Part shown: piece after piece, positions 50,101 to 62,100 of the stretch | How positions within the stretch are numbered: the stretch's first letter is position 1 | How the letters are laid out: each line of letters starts with the position of its first letter | Origin: Omphiscola glabra | Taxonomy: Eukaryota; Mollusca; Gastropoda; Lymnaeidae | Assembly: GCA_964017045.1 (NCBI GenBank) | Contig: OZ024802.1 | Coordinates: 13,156,435-13,220,434 of the forward strand | DNA: 64,000 bases | Reading direction: 5' to 3' | The notes under the pieces: generated by a model | What the model saw: only the letters and a program-made list of their open reading frames with translations | The model's database searches: none | What the model was told of the DNA's origin: nothing | Made by a program: the position numbers and the translations under genes

Positions 50101-53100
50101 ACTCCACAGCCAAAACATTTAAAATTGACAACGCATACCTTTAAACTAAAAAATTAATTCAATTTAAATTAAAAAGGTATCCATTAAAACTCCACATCCT
50201 ATAAATTTAAGCTACCAAAACCATCCTTTTAAGCTCACACATCCCATACATTAACCATCGGATCCCAACCATTAAACTGCACAACCCATCCATTAAAGTG
50301 CACAATCCAACCATTAACATTCCACAGCCCATTCATTTAAAAATCAATAACCCATCCATTAACCTTCACAATCCCACCATTAAACCATCACAACCCACCC
50401 ATTAACCATCACAACCCATCCATTAGCCATCAAAACCCATCCATTGACCATCAAAACCCATCCATTAACCATCACAAACCATCCATTAACCATCACAATC
50501 CCACCATTAAACCATCACAACCCATCCATTAGCCATCACAACCCATCCATTAGCCATCAAAACCCATCCATTGACCATCACAACCCATCCAATAACATCA
50601 CAACCCATCCATTAACCATCACAACCCATCCATTAACATCACAATCCATCCATTAACCATTACATTTCACCCATTAACCATCACAACCGATCCATTAACC
50701 ATCACAAACCACGCATTAAGCTCCACGAGCATTAAACCAATAGTAAGCCGCACATTAATGACACGATAATAACATCTCTATCCAAACCCACTAGCCACAC
50801 ACAACTGTTTCACGATCTCCTATTATCTCATTGCTCTGTCACCATCTTCCTCCCCTTTAACAACAATCCACCCACCTCTCACTGTCTATTTGCTCTCTCT
50901 CTCCCTCGCTCTCTCTCTCACTCTATCTCTCTCTCACTCTCTCTCTCGCTCTATCTCTCTCACTCTATCTATCTGTCTCTCACTCTCTCTCACTCGCTCT
51001 CCCTCTCTCTCTCTCTCTCTCTCTCACCAGGCTCTCGTTCACCTCCCTCCTATCATCGTTCCATCCTTGCATCCTTCCTGTATTTGCACTCTGGCATCTC
51101 AAAGCTAATCGTCGTATAACCTTGGCCAACATTCTGGCTTTGTGACCCCCCCCCCCCCCCCAAAAAAAAAAAAACACTACATTCCATCTTTGTCGATTCA
51201 CATGTTTTCTGGTCTTCCTCAGAAATCAATAAACAAACAATACGTTAGCATGGCAGCCCTAGTCCCGTTCAATATTACATGAAGACATCCATGCTAGAAC
51301 AGGAGGTCCCGTTCAATATTACATGAAGACATCCATGCTAGAACAGGAGGTCCCGTTCAATATTACATGAAGACATCCATGCTAGAACACGAGGTCCCGT
51401 TCAATATTACATGAAGACATCCATGCTAGAACAGGAGGTCCCGTTCAATATTACATGAAGACATCCATGCTAGAACAGGAGGTCCCGTTCAATATTACAT
51501 TTGAAAAACGTCCACACTCCCACTTCCTGTCCCTCTGCGCATGACATTCCAAAATAAAACTTTATGTTAATTCTAATTTACGAAACGATTCATTATTGTG
51601 ATTATGGAGCTGTTACAACCACTAAGCGCATACTATTCAGTTATAACAAACGTATATATATCCTACTTGATTATGACACCATTATACATCTTTTATTCAG
51701 TTTTGCATTCTACATAAAATATTTAGTAAAGACACCATTATTAACTTCCTATTCAGTTAAGGCGCCATTTTCTTTATCCCTTTTATCAAGTTTATTATCA
51801 GAGCCAACTAATCATGCACCAATGGCGCTTTAGATTCCGAGGCCTCCATACGGCGCCACAGAGACGATGTAAATGTAATAGATTACAAACAAACCAAAAG
51901 GAAGATTGCGATAAATGTATTCATTTCACAGGCTTATGTCTATGCCTACTTCATCGATTGTCGGGGATCTTTCTACAACTCTAAAGCAACAACAGCAAAA
52001 AAGCAACAATTTGCCATGGTGTCAGAACATTGGAGTCCCTGACATTTATTACGCAGTCCCGGTTAAATAGATATTTAATTCTCAGCCCTGTTTGAATAGA
52101 CAATGTCTGAGTCCCTGGTTGTATACATAGACCTAAATCAGTGGTTCTCAACCTTCCTAATGCCGCGACCCTTTAAAATAGTTTGTGATGTTGTGGCGAC
52201 CCCCAACCACAATATTATGTTCGTTGCTACTTCATAACTGTAGAATGTCTTAGGCGACCCCTGGGAAAGGTTCGTTCCGTTCGACCCCCAAAGGGATCGC
52301 GACCCACATGTTGATAACCGCTGACCTAAATGATAGAGTTCCTACTACAATACGCCGCATGCACAGAAACTTCTCTCGGGCTGAATGCACCATTACAATA
52401 ACGAGCTCTTCATTTAGACATTACCAGTGTTTTGTTGTATGGCAAAAAGTTATATGCAGCTTATCAATTAAGGTGTACGTGTCTGAAATAGAGTAAATAC
52501 ATTTTTACATTTCCGAGTATATTTTTATCAGTCGAAAAATCGTTCTTTTGTTTTCCTTCTTAATTTTGCTTCAATGAGTTTTAAGTTTGGCATTTTTTGC
52601 TGAAAAAACGTCATCATTATGAGATAGCAATAATTATAATACTGATCTTATTTCTATATAGATATGACCAACAAAATGAGAAGACAAAGGGGCAGATAGA
52701 AAGTCTGGAACATTTCAGTTTTATATTCCGTAACTCACGATGAAAGCGGAGTCAAAAATTATTTAGACTCCATGACTCCACCATTCAGTAAGTCTAGGGT
52801 CACAAAATGAATGGGTCGTTTATACTATACACAATAAGCTCGGTTGTCTGTAAGGTCCTCGTCAAACGTCTGGGTGGACCAATGACATTGTAGGACGTTG
52901 TATGTCACTAGCTTGGGAACCGCTGATGAAATAACACATTTGCGGAGTGAGTGGTGAATATGGAGCTGAAGAGGGGTTGGGGGAACGGGGGTTTGAAGCC
53001 CGGGTGGGGGGGGGATGTCAGGGTTTAAAAAAAAAAATATTAAAAAAAAACTACCGGCCGCCAAATCTAATCAAGATGCATGAAATCAGACCGAGAGTTA

Positions 53101-56100
53101 CCCTACTTAAGAGTTCACCCCCTTTGTGGCGGTTTAAAAAAAAAAAAAGTAGAAGAAAGACGTAAAAAAAAAAAAAAAAAAAAAAGAGAGAAGTGCGTGC
53201 AGAAAGAACATCCTTCCGCACATCGACCAGCTCAGGGAGAAGAAAACAAAAATATAGCCCGGGCTGGGCAATAGAATGGCGGAAGGTGCATTCATAATGT
53301 AAGCCCCAATGCAAAGGCTGATTGGAAGTGTTGGGGGGGGGGGGTGAGTTACACTTGAAATATTTTGTTGTTCCTTAAGAAATGTATTTTTAAATAATTC
53401 AAGAATTCGAATATCGTTTGGGCTGTCTGAGTGTAGGCATTACCACTAACCCACCTTGTAACTTGTAGATGTCATCGTTTTGTGCTTGGTTGTAAAGCTG
53501 TGTTAAACCTTTGGAGGAAGGACGCCCCCCTTTTATTGGGCTGATTAGTCAGTCTCCTTCCCTCCTCTCTCTCTTTTGCTGTGTTTGTGTGTGTGTGTGT
53601 CTCCCTCTATGTATGTTTGTGTGTGTCTCTCTCAGTGTTTTTGTCTTTCCCTCAGTGTGTTTGTGTGTTTCTCTCTGTTTCTCTCTCTGTCTCCGCCCTC
53701 TCCTCTCTCTGTCTATGCCCTCTCCTCTCTCTGTCTCCGCCCTCTCCTCTCTCTATCTCCGCCCTCTCCTCTCTCTGTCTCCGCCCTCTCCTCTCTCTGT
53801 CTCCGCCCTCTCCTCTCTCTGTCTCCGCCCTCTCCTCTCTCTGTCTCCGCCCTCTCCTCTCTCTGTCTCCGCCCTCTCCTCTCCCTGTCTACACCCTGTC
53901 TCCGCTATCTCTCCCCTCTCTCTCTCCTCTCTCTCTCTCTCCTCTCTCTCTCTGCTCTCTCTCTCTCGCTCTCTCTCTCCGCTATCTCTCACTTTCCCCG
54001 CCATTTCTTTGTGTGTGTGCTTTGGTTGTAGAACTTTCAACGTGTGGCATTGGTAGTTGAAGCTGCCCACGTTTGGCCTTGATTGTAAAAGCTGACCATA
54101 TTTAACATTGGTTGCGAAAGCTGTCCACGTTTTTTTTCTTTGTTGTAAAAGCTGTTCATGTGTGGCCTTGGTGCTAGGAGCTGTCCGTCCTTGTTGGTAA
54201 AGCTGTCCATGTGTGGCATTGTTGGTAAAGCTATCCATGTGTGGCATTGTTGGTAAAGCTGTCCATGTGTGGCATTGTTGGTAAAGCTGTCCATGTGTGG
54301 CATTGTTGGTAAAGCTGTCCATGTGTGGTATTGTTGGTAAAGCTGTCCATGTGTGGCATTGTTGGTAAAGCTGTCCATGTGTGGCATTGTTGGTAAAGCT
54401 GTCCATGTGTGGCCTTGTTGGTAAAGCTATCCATATGTGGCCTTGTTGGTAAAGCTATCCATATGTGGCCTTGTTGGTTAAGCTATCCATATGTGGCCTT
54501 GTTGGTAAAGCTATCCATATGTGGCCTTGTTGGTAAAGCTATCCATATGTGGCCTTGTTGGTAAAGCTATCCATATGTGGCCTTGTTGGTAAAGCTATCC
54601 ATATGTGGCATTGGTTATAAAGCTGTCTCAGTGTTGCGTTGGTTGTAAAGCTGCCCACTTGTGTCAGTGCCCCCCCCCCCGGGTCATTGCTCACCTTTGT
54701 GTCATTAATATCTTCATTATGTAAGTGTAAAGACCAGGTAGTCAGTTGCAGCAGTACAGAAGCTGTGTGACTGCAATGTTTGTCGTCGTTTGCCCGACAT
54801 CTCCACCACCACACCCCATCCAACCCTCCCAGCAACGGCAAAAAAACAAAAAACAAACCAACAACCCCTGGAAACTAATTAAAGTTAATACACATGTGGC
54901 CACATGGTATGTTGTTTGTTCTGTGTTCACCTTATTAGGAGTTAGGTGGTATGTTGTTTGTACTGTGTTCACATTATTAGGAGATTCAATACGATTCTCA
55001 CATCAAGTAATTATGTTTCTTGCTGGTGCGAATGAGACAAGAATAATAATTTTATGGGGCACGGAGACGTCAAGTTAAATGCTTACAGTTTGAAGTTTAC
55101 CATCCTTGGAAATGTTTGATGGTGTCAGCCAGAAAAAAACTGGCTATTGCAGCAAATAAAAGATGGCCATGTCTTCCTGCGACACAGGCACTGTCCGCCC
55201 CCACACCTCCGGCAAAATCCCCCACACCTCCGTCACTGTCCACCCCACACCTCCGTCACTGTCCCCCCACACCTCCGTCACTGTCCCCCCACACGTCCGT
55301 CACTGTCCCCCCACACCTCCGTCACTGTCCCCCCCACACCTCCATCACTGCCCCCCACACCCCGGGACACCACCTGATTAAGAACCCTTGATCTAAAGTA
55401 TTCTGAGACTTTCCAAGGTTTATTTTCTTAGATTTTAGGTGGCCAGGCAGTTGAAGAACAACAGAAGAAGGCGGATATGTCGTCCGTACAAGAGAAATAT
55501 TATAAAGGATAAAAAGAGATTTACCCCCCCCCCCCCCCCCCCAAAGAAGTCTTTTAATGCAAGCGTGGACAGTGGCGGAACAAGGAAATCTAGAGTTTGG
55601 TATGATGGTACATCCGTTCAGTTGTCACATATCCTGAGGCCTAACATCTTTGTTTATTTGTTAGCGTGCAATGTATCGTGCTGCTAAGAAAAAAGTGGTA
55701 AACTTGGAAGAATAAAACAAGAAAAAGGTGTGGGGGAGAACTACCCAACTATCCATGATTTTAGTTACTGCTACAAAATAAAAATCTATCTAATTGCCTA
55801 TATTCCCCGGGTTTGTTGTTTGTTGGCTTCCCGTGCTTACAGGGCTGTCACGGCTCCAAGAATAAATCAATCTGTCTACTATGACGTCTATAAATCATGA
55901 TAACAAACAGCCCCCATATGTCTATATTGACATGCTGTTATTACAAGATACGATGACATTGTCAAGACTCATATTCAGTTTCACGCGACACTTTGTCTGA
56001 TGGAGGATAACTAATGGAAAGGGAGATCTAAATGAGCTGAGATTATCTCCCTTGCGAAAGCCATGAAATGGATAATTATAAGTTTACACTTTTCGGTGCC

Positions 56101-59100
56101 GCGGCCGAAATTGCCTAGCGCATCAGTTCCGGATTAATTAACGTCTATTGATTGGATGAATGGAATGTTATTTTTAGAAATCTAGACGTTGCCTGGCTGT
56201 TGATTTGTTAACCAAATGACCGCATCCCGGCCCCTACTGCTAATTTTAGACAGATGGGCAAATTCATTGAAGAGTGTATCTGAGTAGTTTTCTTCAAATA
56301 CCGACACATATCCCAGAAAATGTGCTGAGCTTGATCGTCCGTACCGCTTTCTTATTTAAAGCCTGCGGTGTGTGGTTTGAGATGATTGGCTGCGGTGTGT
56401 GGTTAGGATGTGGTTTGAGATGATTGGCTGCGGTGTTTGGTTAGGATGTGGTTTGAGATGATTGGCTGCGGTGTGTGGTTAGGATGTGGTTTGAGATGAT
56501 TGGCTGTGGTGTGTGGTTAGGATGTGGTTTGAGATGATTGGCTGCGGTGTGTGGTTAGGATGTGGTTAGAGATGATTGGCTGCGGTGTGTATTTAGGATG
56601 TGGTTAGAGATGATTGGCTGCAGTATGTGGTTAGGATTGGTTTGAGATGATTGGCTGCGGTATGTGGTTAGGATGTGGTTAGAGATGATTGGCTGCGGTA
56701 TGTGGTTAGGATGTGGTTTGAGATGATTGGCTGCAGTATGTGGTTAGGATGTGGTTTGAGATGATTGGCTGCGGTGTGTGGTTAGGATGTGGTTTAAAAT
56801 GATGACTCCACAGTTAAAAGAGACTCGCTTAATTAAAAAAAAAAATATTTAAAAAAAAATCTCAATATATTTCATGTGCGGTTTCGAAGAAGTATTTACG
56901 GTTTCGAAGAAGTATTTACGGCTCCAAATCTGGCTTGTTAACTGGGACCGAGCAACACTGGTGACATACCAAACATCTATGGAGATGGCTGAGTAACCTT
57001 TGTGAAGAGGCCCAACATCTATTTGTAGGTGGGATGGAGGCTCTAGCGCCTCTCACTGGTTTTATTTCTGCATCCACATGTTTGAAGTCTGGCACCAAGT
57101 CTGATGTTTGTTGTACATAAAATCCCATGGAGAAGGTGATTTTAATACAATCCCGTCCATTAATGATCTTACTCCAAGACTTTGATCACTGTCACAATGT
57201 TGATCACTGTCACACTGTTGATCATTGTCACAATATTGATGACATAGTTGCCCATTATGTCGGGCGTCTATTGATACTGTCATTTTGGCTGTTAATTTTA
57301 TTATTAATGATTGTCTTGTTAAAAATGTTGAGCTAAGGCAGTGGTTTCCCAAACTTTATTTTACTGGGGACCATTATTAAAAAAACAAAAAAAAAAAAAC
57401 TTGACAAACCTTTTTTTCTAAGTATAATATGGGAACAAAAACAAGGGTTATATACAAATTAATCAATTACCTAGACAGCACCATAGACACAAATGGTGGA
57501 TCCGACGCAGACGTAAGGGCTAGAATTGGAAAAGCTAGATCAGCATTTGTGCTTTTAAAGAAAATATGGGAGTCGAAGCAGCTAAAATTGCAAACCAAAG
57601 TCATAATCTTTTGCACAAATGTCAAAACAGTCCTACTTTATAGAGCAGAAACATGGAAAACAACAGCAAACATTACGCAGAAAGTGCAGACATTCATTAA
57701 CACATGCCTTAAAAAGATCCTGAACATAAGTGCCCATTGATAAAGACATCATAAAGAAAAGATGGAGGTGGATTGGGCATACTCTCAGAAAACCCTTAGA
57801 TAGCACCACCAGACAATGCCTAACATGGAATCCATAGGGAAAAAGGAAGAGAGGAAGACCTAAGAAAACATGGAGACGCGAGCCAGAGGCAGACATGCAA
57901 AATATGGGATACACCTGGAAGCAATTGGAAAGGAAAGCACAGGACCGGGATGAGTGGAAAATTCTTGTGGACGGCCTATGCCTCAGACGAGGTAAAAAGG
58001 CATAAGAAGATAATATGGGATCAAATTATAGGATTATATACAAATTAAACTTTTTGGTGTCCCCCTTTAAAATAGTTGGTGCCCCACTGGTCCCTACCTT
58101 GCCAGTTTGGAAATCACTGAGCATGTCCGGCTGTCTGTAGGAGGAAATCATGAGAGATCCTGTCTATTTTTGGCTCACTCATTGATTTTGAAACATAAAC
58201 TTATATCATTTATGAGTTCCTAAAATATATCTGCTTTAACTTAGCCTGCAAGAATGTAAAATGGTAGCGTGTTGAGGTTGTGAGGCTCACGTGTTGAGGT
58301 TGGGAGTCTCACATGTTGAGGTTGTGAGGTTCACATGTTGAGGTTGTGAGTCTCACTTGTTTAGATTGTGAAGTTCACATGTTGAGGTTGTGAGGCTCAC
58401 GTGTTGAGGTTGTGAGTCTCACGTGTTAAGGTTGTGAAGTTCACAAGTTGAGGTTGTGATGTTCACGTGTTGAGGTTGTGAGTCTCACGTTGTAACATAG
58501 CTTGATATGTTTGTTCAGCTAGTTATCTAACACTCACTTTATTAAATTATCATCCTTAATTTAACTGCTATCTTTCATCTCAAGAATTGAATAAGGTCGG
58601 ATCTATCGCACAGTTCTTTATTTACATAGTCGATACAAATATGATTCTTGAATCAGATAGATCCATGTAACAAATGTAGTTACAATATAACATAAGAAAT
58701 CTTGCATATTCCAATACAATTCCACTCATGAATTCATATCACATTCAAATATATATATGGCCTCCATGTCTCCCTGACTCAAAACGTGTCCTCACAATAT
58801 GGCTTCCAGCCTTACCCACATAAAATCATGCAATGCTCTTCCGCCACCAAACTAGTTCCTCTTGTTCTCATCCTATATGGTTAAATTACTACGCCACCGT
58901 GCAGAGATATCAACAATTCAATCATCTGACTGAGTATCATTAACTCGTTGTGTTACACACGTGTTAAGGTATTGAAGTTCACATGTTGAGGTTGTGAGGT
59001 TCACATGTTGAGGTTGTGAGGTTTGCGTGTTGAGGTTGTGAGGCTTACGTGTTGAGGTTGTGAGGCTCACATGTTAAGGTTGTGAAGTTCACGTGTTGAG

Positions 59101-62100
59101 GTTGTGAGGCTCACGTGTTGAGGTTGTGAGGCTCACGTGTTAAGGTTGTGAGGCTCACGTGTTAAGGTTGTGAAGTTCACATGTTGAGGTTGTGAGGTTC
59201 ACATGTTGAGGTTGTGAGGTTCGCATGTTGAGTTTGTGAGGCTCACGTGTTAAGGTTGTGAAGTTCACGTGTTGAGGTTGTGAGGCTTACGTGTTGATGT
59301 TGTGGAGTTCACGTGTTGAGGTTGTGAGGTTCACGTGTTAAGGTTGTGAAGTTCACTTGTTGGGATTGTGAGGTTCACATGTTGAGGTTGTGAGTCTCAC
59401 GTGTTAAGGTATTGAAGTTCACATGTTGGGGTTGTGAGGCTCACGTGTTGAGGTTGTGAGGCTCACATGTTAAGGTTGTGAAGTCGCGTGTTGAGGTTGT
59501 GAGGCTCACGTGTTAAGGTTGTAAAGTTCGCGTGTTGAGGTTATGAGGCTCACATGTTAAAGTTGTGAAGTTCACGTGTTGAGGTTGTGAGGCTCACGTG
59601 TTAAGGTTGTGAAGTTCATGTGTTGAGGTTGTGAGGTTCGCATGTTGAGGTTGTGAAGTTCACGTGTTGAGGTTGCGAGGTTCACGTGTTGAGGTTGTGA
59701 GGTTCATGTGTTGAGGTTGTGAGGTTCACATGTTGAGGTTGTGAGGTTCATGTTGAGGTTGTGAGGTTCATGTTGTGTGTACTTGTTTCATGGTTCTCAT
59801 CTATGTCACACTCATGCTTCTGTTCTCTCCACACTCATACTTCTGTTCTCTCCACAAAAAGGGAATGTTGTTTTTAAAAAAAATTGAACTAAAGTAGACA
59901 AAGTGAATTGAAAATTGGTTTTTTTTGTATTGTGCAGGAAAGAGCTTTACAAAACAACTAATAATAACTTTTTTTTTTAGTAAACATACCTTGCCATGGA
60001 CTAATGTATTTTGTGCATAACCATGATGCCATATTTAGTAGCCCTTGTCTTTTATTTTATTCAGTATTTGCAAATCCTAGTGATTCTAGCCATTTTATTG
60101 ACAAATGCCCGATTCACATTTCACGCTAGCATGCTGTGTAATAAACCAGCTATAGATGATTCTTTTCAAACATTTGCCATTGCACATTTATACTCTTTAA
60201 GTCATGTAATTTTTTTTGTATTTAGTGCCTCCAAAGAAATAACCTATTTTGTGCAGGTCTTTGTTCCTGGCTGAGATAGTTAAGTTAAAAAAACAAAAGT
60301 TTAAAAAAAAATATATCTCTTATTCCATTCTTCAAAGATTGCTCGGTATTCCTTAAGTCTTATTTCAACTTGAGTAGTTGAAAAAATGATTTTTCTTCAG
60401 TTCATGCTTTGGCGTGTCACAGAGTTTTATGTCGGTGCCGTCACTCAAGATTTTAAGTTAAAGTCACAGAATTATTTTCAGTAAAATCATGTGATCGAGA
60501 AGACGGAGGTATTTATGGTTTTTAACACCCATGATAAAACAATATCTCTAACCCACTATGTCTGATCTGTATGAGGCCGTTCTGACATCACAACACCTGA
60601 TCTGGGAAGAGGTCGTTCTGACATCACCATCACATACATTCTTGACTTCCATTCTGTAGCAGATTGAAAATTTATTTTAAAATTTCTCCAGTATTAATTG
60701 TGTCTTGTTATCTGTTATATGAAAGTGGTCTGCAAACGCTTTAAACGCAGCGTTTTCGGCCCACCGGGCGCCACCCAGGCCAGCGGGGAGGTTCCCGGCG
60801 TGCTTCTGCGCGGTCTTGCCATGGGGAAACCTGGAGTCGGGCCGTGTGAGGGGGGGGGCACTAAGAGCTCGCGCTCCGGCCCACCGACACCATTTCCCTA
60901 TGTGACGTATCTGTTATATGTGAGGTTAAACAGGAGCTAGGCTTTGACGTCAAATTCCAAGTTCTGTGGTCTGGTGTACAAGAAATAAAAATCATGTTAA
61001 AATAATTGCCAGCACAAACCATCTGCTTGTTACTTCTTTAAATTAAAAAAAAAAAAGTTTATGATTTTGTGTTCTTCCAGATGAAGACAGAATTCAGCAG
61101 GCAGCAGATTCCAATAGTTCAAAGCAACCGTTTGTGCCATGTAAAGTGTGTGGAGACAAGGCATCAGGGTATCATTATGGGGTGACATCTTGTGAGGGTT
61201 GTAAGGTTGGTGCAATTGAGTTCATATGTTAACTGCATACAGTGAAATGGTATGTTACATGAATGAATTTTTATGTTATATGAATTATTTTCCCAATAAT
61301 TAAATTTTCACACCCCCCCCCCCCCCCCCCTCTCCCGGGACAAGCACCAGCAAACAAACAAAAAATCAATGACCTTTTTTTCTGTAAACACTGTCACAAA
61401 CTGGCCAGTTTTTATTTTGTGTCATCAGAACATTGATTTATTTTGTAACAGCCGACTCTGATGTTATCTTCATTCAGGGTTTTTTCCGACGCAGCATTCA
61501 AAAGCAAATAGAGTATCGTTGCCTGAGAGAGGGAAAGTGCATGGTGATACGACTCAATCGAAATAGGTGCCAGTATTGCCGCTTCAAGAAATGTCTGGCT
61601 GTCGGCATGTCCAGGGATTGTAAGTAGCGTGGTTCACATATGGAATGTTACTTTTACTTTTTAATAATTCTAATATCATTTAAGGTAGATTTTGTTGCAA
61701 TGTGGGATGCTTTAGTACAGTGGTTCTCAACCTATCAATTGCAGCGACCTTTTAATACAGTTCCTCATGTTGTGGCGACCCCCAAACACAAAATTATTAT
61801 TGTTTCTCCTTCATAACTGTAGAGTATATGTGTTTTCAGATAGTATTAGGCGACCCCTGGGAAAGGGTCACATGACCCTCAAAGGGGTCACAACCCACAG
61901 ATTGAGAACTGCTGCTTTAGTATTAGATGGTATTTGCCCTATTAAATAATGTCCTCTTTCTTTTGGAAAGCATTTTCATTAAAGACAACAATTTAATTAC
62001 TGACTGTATTTAAATTACATCATTTTGAGACACAATTAGTTCCAGATATTTTTATAACATACATTTTAATGACAGACTTTGTAGATACAGTCCTCAAATT

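Noticed and set aside
53511..54434. Several open frames of 150-217 codons, rich in Leu/Ser or His/Thr
   Set aside because: They read through the CT-rich 22-bp and the 28-bp minisatellites in multiple frames; none has non-repeat coding sequence.
60698..60940. 80-codon GC-rich open frame before the E78 DBD exon
   Set aside because: It lies within an insert flanked by 13-bp direct repeats, has no splice site fitting phase 1, and shows no family resemblance. I treat it as transposon-like sequence.
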